Assembly (NCBI RefSeq): GCF_963662255.1
Contig: NC_085050.1
Location: 26,654,631-26,718,630 of the forward strand
Reading direction: 5' to 3'
DNA length: 64,000 bases
From: Cinclus cinclus
Taxonomy: Eukaryota; Chordata; Aves; Passeriformes; Cinclidae
Shown: positions 1 through 10,100 of the stretch, piece after piece
Layout of the letters: the number at the start of each line of letters is the position of its first letter
How positions within the stretch are numbered: the first letter of the stretch is position 1
Notes under the pieces: generated by a model
What the model saw: only the letters and a program-made list of their open reading frames with translations
Databases searched by the model: none
What the model was told of the DNA's origin: nothing
Translations under genes and position numbers: made by a program

Positions 1-1357
1 AATTTTCTATGGGGCGGTTAATGCTTCTCTGCAGTGTCTTAGATTACTAATTTCTGACATTTGCTTAATGATGTAATCATACAGGGTTTCATAAAAAGAC
101 TGGTGCTGTTGCTTCAGGTGTTCCCCCTTCTCACTCTGACTTTTAATGCATGGCTGTAATAATCATTAATGTAATATCCCCACTTGGGAAACGGCCAGAG
201 GATCCAAGTTGTGGCAGATAAAATGGGTTTGATCTCAGCTCTCACTGCTCCAGGACATGAGAAGTCTCTTCAGGCTTGAGCTGTGCTCTCTGTGTGATCT
301 GTCTGATCTGTTCTGCTGCTGTGGGGACCTCAGGAAGATTCTTTCAATGGTAAATGTTGGCAGAGACAGAAACAATTGCCTTTTGTTAGGTCAACAGTAT
401 CTAAATTGTTACTGATTTTACTTCTTTTGAAAGATTGGTTACGTTGTGCCTTCCTTTAGGACTTGGTGAGGATCTCCCAAACTCTGGTCAGAGGAGATTT
501 CGTGTGGTATATAAATAATTACGCTAAGTTGATTTGTATTGAAGTTGCACTGTTAAATGATGCTGGGTGGGATTTTCTTAGTAGAGAAATGATGAAATGA
601 TCATGCCTTTTTCAACTATGCTAATGGAGCATTTGAGTCGTGTTGGCTAACAATGGACAGTGTTCTCTTTATTTTTTTTTTTTATTTCAGTAAACTCTCT
701 AGAACTGCCCTTTTCATCAAGCCAAAATATAAAAATATGTTTTTAAGTAAGGCCTTTGAATTCTTGTCTAACTTGTGATGTTTAGGAGTTTTTACCAACA
801 TTGTGACAGGGCAATCCAAGAGAGGTGTGGAAGCTAGAGACATCACTAGCACTGGAGAAAACTTAATTTCAAAAGCAGCCCAAAACATTTAGTGTATTTT
901 ACTTTTTGTACTTAGCTTTTCCTTTTTTTGAAGCAGATATAAGGAAATAGATAACTGTACCAAAATCTAATTTTAATTTACTCAAATTGTATAATAGTCA
1001 AAAAGTGTGCTGATAAGTGCTGAATGTTTCAAAAACTGATCTGAAAACATTACTGAAGTTTATGTAGGATTGTATTTCCTTCATAGTTAGATACAAGTTC
1101 AAGGTAACAGCTTGATTATTTCTATATAAACTTAATGGGACACTGTTGTATTCTTTTTTCTTTCATTTTTAATGAACAATTTCCTTTCAAAATTGCATTA
1201 ACTGCACAAGTCTAATGTGTAACATGAAGAACTTTATTGTTGTTTAAGCACTAGAACTCATGTAGACATCCAGAAGCAATATTAAGATTTTCCTGTCATT
1301 TAGCTTGTTTTACTCCTTGGTCTTACTGTCCTGAAAAATCTCTTCTTTCTGAATCAG
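1..1357 (+). other. FIP1L1: FIP1L1 intron, 3' part
   Basis: This stretch is AT-rich with no exon I can recognise. The preceding FIP1L1 coding exon (ending in an Asn-Ser motif in the human protein) is not found here, so the intron continues past the left edge. It ends with a pyrimidine-rich tract and an AG acceptor at 1356-1357. No repeat family was recognised. Confidence 0.75.
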
Positions 1358-1495
1358 CGATGAAGAACGCTACAGATACAGAGACTATGCAGAGAGGGGC
1401 TACGACCGCCATAGGACAAGTAGAGAGAAAGAAGACAGACACAGAGACAGGAGACACAGAGAGAAAGAAGAGACTCGACACAAGTCATCTCGAAG
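1358..1495 (+). CDS. FIP1L1: FIP1L1 penultimate coding exon
   Basis: This exon encodes part of the arginine-rich C-terminal region of FIP1L1 (Fip1), a CPSF subunit that helps recognise the poly(A) site and recruits poly(A) polymerase in the nucleus. The exon is 138 nt: one base completing a codon, 45 full codons and two bases carried over. The product starts [19 protein letters not shown] and continues as alternating Arg/Glu/Asp/His blocks to RHKSSR. This matches the human FIP1L1 C-terminus as I remember it, with conservative changes. The acceptor is tcag|cg and the donor aag|gtttg. In human Fip1 the Arg-rich C-terminal region binds U-rich RNA. Identification is firm because the next exon joins in phase and gives the known C-terminus. 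Confidence 0.95.
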
Positions 1496-2251
1496 GTTTG
1501 ATTTCTCTTTTTTCTTTTTTTTAATAGGGTATGAAAGACTTGCCCAGTTTTAAAAAAAAAAAAAAAAAGTAAACTTTTAAAAGAATCCCAAACAAACAGG
1601 AGATTTGTGGAAAGACTGTAAACACTTGAATGTGCTACTTGGAACAAGTCTGCCATATAAAATGTAGACAGACAAAAGGCAATACTGACCCTGGGTAACC
1701 TCATATTGAGTGATGTTTGTGACAGTCAGTATGTGAACAGAAATTAGGACATTGGGGAAAGAAGGGTAAAAATGGTAAGTCAGAAAGAAGCAGAATGATG
1801 CAGACATTCAGCAGTATGAACAGAACAGTTTAACAGTCATTCTCGGTACGTAGCATAATCCTCACAGTCACTTGGTAGAAATTGTTCTACATGATCCATT
1901 TTAAGTTAGGAATAAAAGTCAAGTCCAGAAAATGGGGTCAACAAGAATGTGAAATTATTAAGGAATGCCAATAGGTACCTGACCTAGTTAAAAGTATCAC
2001 TATTAGAATATGGGTTACAAATGTGAAAAATTCCATTTTTGCCACAAAAAGTATGGGATGGATAGATGTATGTTCCATTCCTAGAAAAATTCAGTGGTGC
2101 ACTGACATGCAAAAACTCTGAGTTGGGAGCAGATGGCAGTTTTCAAATAGGAATGCAGAAGCTTTTTTTTTTTTTTTTTTTTTTTTGGTACTTTGTAATT
2201 AAATAGGGCCTGAAGTGTCAAGTGTTTGAGGCATGTTTTCTCTGTATTTAG
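1496..2251 (+). other. FIP1L1: FIP1L1 last intron
   Basis: A 756-bp intron with GT-AG ends. It contains a run of 17 A (1552-1568) and a run of 24 T (2163-2186), the latter ending 65 nt before the acceptor. No repeat family or RNA gene was recognised. Confidence 0.9.
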
Positions 2252-2399
2252 TAACAGCAGGCGTCGTCACGACAGTGAAGAAGGGGATAGCCACAGAAGG
2301 CACAAACACAAGAAGTCCAAAAGAAGCAAAGAAGGAAAAGAAGCCAGTGGTGAACCTGCTCCTGAACAGGAAAACACTGAAGCTGCCCCTGTGGAATAG
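2252..2399 (+). CDS. FIP1L1: FIP1L1 last coding exon with stop codon
   Basis: This is the C-terminal end of FIP1L1. It has one base completing the serine codon shared with the previous exon, then 48 codons and TAG at 2397-2399. The product begins [19 protein letters not shown] (first S from the shared codon). A lysine/arginine cluster, [12 protein letters not shown], follows and looks like a nuclear localisation signal. The acidic tail ends in PVE. Human FIP1L1 has the same layout and a closely similar tail. The acceptor is tttag|taac at 2250-2251. Fip1 acts in the cleavage and polyadenylation complex. Nothing is broken or missing in the part seen. Confidence 0.96.
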
Positions 2400-2585
2400 G
2401 CTTGTGTGATTTTTGCCTACTTGCATATATATTAGTGCCAGAAATAGATTACTATAAATCTTGTTATTTTTCTGGGAATTATAATAATTTGCTCTTAATC
2501 TTGTTCTGTTAGTTTGAAATCAAAGGTTACTTTGTTTTTTTGGTTTTTTTTTTGAAAATAAAAGAACGAATTTTTCATGTTAAGA
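2400..2585 (+). other. FIP1L1: FIP1L1 3' UTR
   Basis: The sequence from the stop codon to the expected cleavage point, 15-25 nt past the AATAAA, gives a short 3' UTR of about 180 nt. It is T-rich, with a near-continuous T/G tract at 2531-2553 directly before the poly(A) signal. A second plus-strand AATAAA at 3692-3697, followed by a G/T-rich stretch, could support a longer 3' UTR, but nothing shows that it is used. Confidence 0.75.
2557..2562 (+). terminator. FIP1L1: FIP1L1 poly(A) signal AATAAA
   Basis: A canonical AATAAA lies 158 nt after the FIP1L1 stop codon. It sits immediately after a U-rich upstream element (2531-2553), which is the type of sequence Fip1 itself is known to bind. Confidence 0.85.
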
Positions 2586-2739
2586 TTCTTGGACTGACTT
2601 TCTTTTAAGAAACAGTGAAAAAACATCTTACAGCTAGAGGCTTATGCTCTTACAATATAAGTAGGGCTTAAATTCTTTGTATTAAATTGTCTCCTTTTTT
2701 CATAAGCCAACGGGAAAGTCATTATTTTACTGACTTTAG

Positions 2740-4031
2740 AAACAGTGTGCATTCATTTTATTATGTACCCAACATCTGGAACACTGTGGGTTTAGCATGG
2801 CTTTTGGAGTCATATCTGGAAAGGTCATCCGTTACTACAGGGACACACAGGAACTGCAGGCTCTTCAAAAGCCTTGTAATAATGTGAAGCAAAAAAAAAA
2901 AAAAAAATAGGGAAAGTGGGAAAGGTGCCGATTGTTCTTAGTTGAATGGAACACTGAGCATGGTGATGATAAACTTGGTAATTATGTCTGGTTTATGTGG
3001 GTGCATAAGGATGAATTAAGTTGGATAATCGTTCCTGCTGCTCTTCAGTGGCTTAAGAGAGAGTTCATTTTAGTCTTTGTTCTAGGGGAACAGCTGCCCT
3101 TAACATGATAAAGATTAACAAACATATCCTCTTCCCACTGCAAACTTGTGAGATGAAAACAAGACTGTGGAACATGAGTAATTTGCAGAGAAAGACAAAG
3201 GACTATTTCAAGAGGCATACAAGACCATCATCACTTTCAGATTTACTTCATGCAGAACAGTATCAAGTGTGATTGATAAGGCAGTCCCACAAAAATGTTA
3301 CTGCTATTCAAAAGATTTACTTGATAGCGTTAGCAGGGTGCAGTATACTTCCTTAAAAGCAACGTTCTCTATAAAAATCCCAGATTTAATAGTTTTACTC
3401 AGAACAAACCAGGGTAACGAGGTAATTTGGTTTTGGATGAAAAAGATGTCTGTACAAGTACACAGTTACAATTATTTTTAATTATTTTAGAAATTTCATT
3501 CACAGTTTTACAGACTAACAAACAGTACCTGAAAGTCTTGAAAATACCAGCTTCATGCTGACCATGAAAAGGTACACATAATCAAAGTGCTATTAACGTG
3601 TTGGATAAAAACCTTCACCTGATTATTGCAACTAGAAAAATTGCAAGAAATATTTTCATAAGTTATTCAAGGTTTTCTTTTTGTAAATCCAAATAAAGTG
3701 GGTGAGCAGAAGCTGTTGCTCCTTAGACTTCATTATTATTATAATGCATTAAATAGATATATAGATATGTATAAAAAAACAACAAAAAACCCTTAAGAAC
3801 ACAGGGAACGAAGGACTTAAGTCTGTAGCTTGGACCACTCTGAAGTGATTTTTTGATGGGTGTCACTGCTTTGCCTAAACTTGACTTTTCTTGACATGCA
3901 GGTTGAAATTTCACAAACCTTTTCTTTATAAATACATACTTGACCCCCCCAAAAAAGCAAAGACTGATGTTCCTTTTTTAAATTTTTTCCCCATGTTAAG
4001 ATACTTGTCATACTCTCCATGAAGACTTGTT
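2740..4031 (-). other. LNX1: Probable LNX1 3' UTR and convergent intergenic space
   Basis: No coding sequence was recognised between the FIP1L1 3' end and the LNX1 stop codon. Much of this is probably LNX1 3' UTR, but its true end is uncertain because several poly(A) signals are possible. It contains an A17 run at 2891-2907 and an AT-rich middle. Short open frames here show no family resemblance. Confidence 0.5.
2757..2762 (-). terminator. LNX1: Candidate LNX1 poly(A) signal AATAAA
   Basis: TTTATT on the plus strand reads AATAAA on the LNX1 strand. It is the only canonical hexamer I see between the LNX1 stop and the FIP1L1 end, and would give a 3' UTR of about 1.3 kb. Two ATTAAA variants closer to the stop (minus strand, 3477-3482 and 3385-3390) are alternatives. 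RNA data are needed to choose. Confidence 0.45.
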
Positions 4032-4167
4032 TTATAAAAATGTACCAGGCCAGGACACAATTGTGAGAGTAATTTTTCCTTTTAGTTCTTTGAGCATCCT
4101 TGCCAAGCAGGCATGCATCATTCCTGATGTGTTCCTGCCATTGACAGCAAGGAGGATGTCACCACAT
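4032..4167 (-). CDS. LNX1: LNX1 last coding exon (end of PDZ4)
   Basis: The exon has one base completing an Arg codon, 44 codons and TAA at 4034-4032. The product starts [15 protein letters not shown] and ends [10 protein letters not shown], the known LNX1 C-terminus. It supplies the second half of PDZ4, with the DILLAVNG strand and the helix around [13 protein letters not shown]. The final three residues T-F-L fit the class I PDZ-ligand pattern (Ser/Thr, any, hydrophobic). The acceptor on the minus strand is ttttttcag|ATGTGG. Confidence 0.97.
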
Positions 4168-7100
4168 CTGAAAAAACAAATGCAAAACAACAATTAAACA
4201 AAGTGACTTCTTATCTTAGATGTTTTCAAATGCCAAAGCACATCCTTAAGCTGGGGGAAGGGGTGGAAATGAGTATTATGGATCCTTCTCTGGCTAACTA
4301 CTGTTCATGGATAACAGAATAAAGCAGGTGAAAATATTTCACCTTTTTGGGTTTCTTACAAATTTATAATTAATTAGACATATTTGAAAGAAAACATGAT
4401 ATAATTATTCTGATGGTCATTCTGATGAATCATCATTGCAGAATCACAGAAGGGCTTCAGTTGAAGGGACTTCAAAGATAATACAATTCCAACCCCTTTG
4501 TTCTGGGCAGGGATACCTACTAGACCAGGTTGGTCAAAGCCCCAGCCAACCTCTCCTTGAATAAGGAGGAGGCATACACAGTTTCTCTGGGCAATCTGTT
4601 CCAGTGCCTCCCACCTTCACGTTAAATAATTTATTTTTAATATCTGGTCAAAGCCTACTGTCTTTCAGTTTAAAGCCATTGTCCCTTGTCCTAGCAGTAT
4701 GTACCCTTGTAAAAAGTCCCTTTCCAGCTTTCTTGTAGCTCTCTTTAGATGCTAGAATGATCTGTGTTCTGAACAACTGTGTCTTTTAAGTCTGGTTAAT
4801 TGATGTAAGTTTGTGCCACGATTGTGCATTTAGTCTTTTCAAGTGTGTCGGTGTTTGCAGGGAAGGCGTTTGGTTGGGGTGTTTAGAACTGGATATGTGG
4901 GGAACCTCTGGCATGCTTTGTACAGCCCCAGAGATCAAATTGACTCTTCCTTTAACTTACTGACATACTAGTGGATTGCTCGACATCTGAACACATTCTG
5001 CTACAAAGTAGATCTGTTAAACTTCAGGATGCTTGTGTCCTGTTCCAAGATCTCCTAAAGTTAGTTCTGTATAAGTGAGTCCTTCCCCTGTCCTTGCCAC
5101 TGCCTTAATGAAAAATTGGTTTTTTTTTTTCAAACCCCCACAACTAGAAGAAAAACTTACTTAAATGATGCTTTTTTTTGAGACAGTAATAATTACCTAA
5201 TCCTGCCATCATTATATGCTGGTGTTCCCCCAACAATGGATTTGATAAAGAATGGTTTGTTCCCAGTATGTTCTTCATAACCGCCTACAATGCTGAAGCC
5301 AAGACTTCCAGATGTATTTCTTCGTAATACAATTTCTTTGCAGCTGTACAAATACCTGAAATAAACCAGTTGAATTAGATGTGTTATAATTAACTTTAGA
5401 TTCTGATGAACCATTAATAATGAATCTGCCTTTTCATGCACCCATAGAGTGTTTTTAAGAGTTAAAGTACTGCCATCTTTCCACTGTATTAAGCACCTAC
5501 ACTTCTGTTTCTGTAGTACTGCTTTCCTGTTATAGCCAGATAACCAGTTATCCCAAAAGTAAAATTAGTAGATAGTCTTGGGCTAAAGTATTGAATAAGG
5601 TTTTTTTTTACATGGTAGAAATCTGTGCAAAGGATCTAGTTGGTGTGATGGAGAAAAGCACTTAAGCCTGGAATTAATGTTTGTAAATCAGCAATTCAAA
5701 AATCTGCATTTCTTCTACCTTGTACAGCCCAGTGACTTGTTTATCTTCCAGACATGAGCCTGTATGTGATTAATTATGCCAAAGTGCTCAGGCACTTACT
5801 ATTGTGGAGCATGTCAAAGGGAAATAATTTTAGGGCAAATGGAATGAACTACAAAAATGACAGATGACACAAAGATAGGTATTGGTGGAATTTGGGATCC
5901 TGAGGTTTTCTTCTTGAGTAACCTGGTCAGTCACAGCATGGAAGATGAGAGAAATTTATCCATGTGAGTCAGTGCTTTGGAGCTTGTCCTCGCTGTAATG
6001 ATTAACACAAGATTTTGTAGTAAGGGAACTGGAATCTGCTTCTCCCTCCATTTGTCTTTTGAATGTATCTTATGCTTATCAAAGCTTAGGTTCCAAAACT
6101 AGGAATAGGGGAAAACAAGAATAGTGTTATTAGATTCCTAAATGTGTCTAATGGTATGAGGACATTAATTTCTGTTTCCTTTTTTTTAAAAAAAACCAAA
6201 TTAATTTCTTGTTGGAGAGTAGGCAATGCAAACTTCTGTCCAAAACACCTAACCAAGTTATCACAGTGATGTCCACAGGAATGACTGAAATTACTGAATG
6301 ACTAAAAATGTATTTGTTACTCCAAATCTTAAAATATAGACTGACCTACAGCAGGCAACTATTAAAAACTCTATCCAGAGACTTTTTAGGTTTCTAAGAA
6401 ACACCTGACACTTCTGTAGAAGGATAAATAGCCTATATCTTAAAGACTGATATGCCTGGTTTAAAAGTTGCATTTTAAATAGTGCATTTGCTGCCTTTCA
6501 CAGCAGTAATACTAGATTGGTCCCCCAGGGCCTACAAATATTCACTTGCTGCCAGGATGGTAGGTATGTAATATTTGCACAAGAATTCACTGGTTGCTAA
6601 TGTAAGAAACAGGTGACATTTGCTTCTTCCTCAGCAGCCAGGCTTTATTACTTCACCGTCTGTGGACTTCTTCAGCATGCAAAATCACTTAAACTCTCTA
6701 TGTTTAATGGTACTTATCAAGGTCATGACCAAACAGTGCCAGGATTCAGCCATTAGCACTATAATTCGGTGTTGATTTTGGGGCAGAGGTGTCTGCTGCC
6801 CAGTGCTGCACTCACTGCCTCAAGGAGCACATTCCTGAAACTGAAAGGTAATCAGCTAAATCCTAGAAAAGTAGTGAGCAAGCAGGTAAAGGCAGGAGGA
6901 TAAAAGGCAGTGAAGCCAAACATGCCTCATGTGCCTTCTATACATGCAATCTATAAGGTTATTAGTTGCATGGTCTCCATCAGTCCAGAAAGCATAAATA
7001 CATATTTGCTGTCACAGTGTATGATAAATTTAAGTAAAATAGACACAGCATAATAGCATTAGGATTTTTCTCTCTGCCAGAGCAGAGGAAACACATGGAA

Positions 7101-10100
7101 GCCAAGGAGCAGCAGAGAGCAGCCATTCTGTTGCGACTCCAAGCTCCTGTGCTGCCTTTTGCCTTACCAAAGGGACTGGGTGTCACCTGCTGTGAGGAGA
7201 AGGCAGCGGAGGCATGCAAGTCAGGAGAAGAGGTGCTGGGGTGATGGTCAGTTTGGGAAACCCCCTTTCCTCCCCTTTTCACAGAGTGCTTACAGACTTG
7301 TCTTCTTTGGTTCCCAATACCCAAATTGGTAATTAAATATTTTCAGTTCTGAAAGCCAAGTCTGTTTTGGCCATGACAATAATGATGGACGGATTTCCCT
7401 GTCTTTTGTCCAATTAATTTCCTCATTCTCCCCCTTGTCACTCACCCTGTGGGTGTTGATGCAGGCAGGCCCAGCCCATCACGACAGCCATAGCTAGAGA
7501 CTGACTCTTAAAAGAATAGGAGTGTCTAGGATGTGTTTATGGCTTTAACTTGACTTTTCTTACCTCCATCTCATGGGATAGAGGTATAAGTATGGCAGTG
7601 CATCATCCATCACCTGTTTGTCAGCACTGCCACAACTGTGAAAGGGATGCTGACTGGCAAAAGCTGAGCTTTATATAATGCAGTTATAGCTTGCTCCAAA
7701 CTGTTCCGTGCCTAAGCAGAAATGCCTGCTCTGCCTAAGCAAAGAGCAGCCCACTCCAAGGGAGTCCATTCTTTTAGGGCTGCTTTAATCATAAAGACAA
7801 GCTACAAAGTACCATTAGAGAAAAAAAAATAAAATCGTATGAAGATTCTTAGTGTGTTTGAGTAGCTTATGTTTCTGTGATAATGAAAGCCCCAGCCTGG
7901 GTGTTTTGACCCAGTCAAACTACTGTAACCCACTAAACTGCAACTGCTCTAAGGAGAACCATCTCTTTGGAAGAGAGCAGCTCACAGTCTTCTGTCTTTA
8001 TCGCTAAATACTCCAGAAAACAAGGATAAAGAATAATTTATGTGTGAACCTGCCTCAGATACAAGATTTGGGGATATACAGTGTCTACCCACTGGGTCCT
8101 ATCCTAAACAATACTACAATTGAGCATCAGTTACTGATGCATGAGGAATTTATAAGTGCCTGTTTTCAAGTACTTAAATGCAAATTCCCTGCTGATTTTC
8201 ATGAAGCACAAGTAGCCTTATGCTGTAGGAATGAAAACCTGCCCAACTGCAAGAGGATTTCAGCAATAACAGCTATGAAAAGGAAAACTCCCTCCTCCCA
8301 CCCCATTACAGTACACAAATGGCAGCTGAGTAAGTAATATTTGAGAATTGCTTCCACCAGCATCCCACAGCCTGGATTCAGTTACTTTGGAGGTGTTTCT
8401 GTCCTAATTTCATGTTTTACATCTTGTTCTACCCCAGCTTTGCGGAATTACTTTGGCCACCTTGTCCCTTTCTCATCTCACTTTTCAAATGAAGAAAAGC
8501 ACTCGTGTAAAGTACTAATGTTTGTAAATGTTCTGACAGGATGATCTAAAAAGTATTCTAAGTACTAGCTGAGGGAAGGAAATGTGAGGAGAGCAAAGAG
8601 AGGAGAGCAGGAAAACAAGCAATGGTACAAGCAGCATCACAGAGCTGGGGAAATGCTTTTCACCAGCTGTTCCCCGTTATTTCCTTTGTGCATGCTTCAC
8701 AACAACATGTCCCTCGACCAATAAAGGAGTTCTGTCTTCCTAAACAACAAACAATTAAATTAGCTACCCTGAAATAAGCCTTTGGTTGAGAATGCTTAAG
8801 GTCCTGCATCACTGCTTCCTCCCGCCGCCCAGCCCGCAAGCCCCTCTGCTTGCGTGCAGGCCAAGTTTTGACAGATGTCAGATGCACATGTGCACGTATT
8901 TTATAACCACCACATATTGGACCGTACTACAGAAAGAACAGAGGAGCTGTTTGTGTATTATTAAGCCATACAAAACAGAGAAAACACAATTCTAAGATTC
9001 ACAAGAAAAGGACAAAATGTTAAATTAGCAAGATGGCTTTTCCAAGTCTTTGAGCTTTGGTTCAAGAGATCAGATAACTTGTATGATTCTGCTGCTACCA
9101 ACTTCATCCAGAAAAATTATATCATTCCCTAACTCTCAGTGTTTGTGTCTCTTGTCTCTACCCATCTCTGCAATATGCATGCAGTCCCTGGGAAAGGAAG
9201 AGTTCTGTTCTAGTATGGAAAATCAGGCATTTACAGTAAGCTGCTTTAAATCATGTAACTCTTATTAGTATTAGCCTGTTTTCTACTTCACTGGCCATTG
9301 ACAGAAGTCTGTAGACATGCTCTAGTCTTTAGTTCAACTTAGCATATTTTATGATACCACTCAGAGGATTTTCCTCAAAATTTCATGTATTTGGAACCAA
9401 GAAGGACTCTCCTGTCTCCTCAGTTTCCTGAGCTAGAAATCCCACTCTAAGTTGTGAGGTCAAGCTGCCTCTGAACACCCCACCTTTCTTGCTGTGAACA
9501 GATACACATACTGCACTGCCAGGGCTTGTCTTGAGCAACATCTTTCCCTTCTCAAACAAATTTAAATAATCTACTATCCATCCTCCTCATTTTAAAAATG
9601 GTGCATGTTCCTGGCCTACCAGTTTTACTGCCTTTTCTATTTATTCAATTTTTCTTATGTAGGTGTGCCCCTTCCTGCCCATCTTCCCAAGTACTTCGCA
9701 TGATACTACTGATATCTTGGAGCAGTCCTACTAAATTGTTTTAATTAAAGTAGGTGATTCTTCAACATTTTGCCCTATAACTGCACTTTGGGCAGTTTTT
9801 CCAAGATGGACCTGTCAGACATCTGTTTAGACAGAGCATAATTTTCTCTAACAGCCTGGAAAATGTCATGAGACTGCTGACAATATCTTGGGATATAGTG
9901 AAATGTGATCCTTGCAAAAGGCAAACTGAAAGCCAGAGAAAGGTCAAATGTTCAACCTGGAGCACAGTGAGTTAATATGATACACATCCTTGTGAGAGAA
10001 CTCCTTGAAGGACTTTCAGACATCTGATGTGGGCCCTGGAGAAGCAGAACAATAAGTGGGTGAGCACACTTATGCTGGGGAAGACTGAAGGTTCTGCTAA

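Noticed and set aside
2163..2186. T24 run as a possible retrocopy tail
   Set aside because: No gene-like sequence or target-site duplication flanks it; it looks like a simple homopolymer in the FIP1L1 intron.
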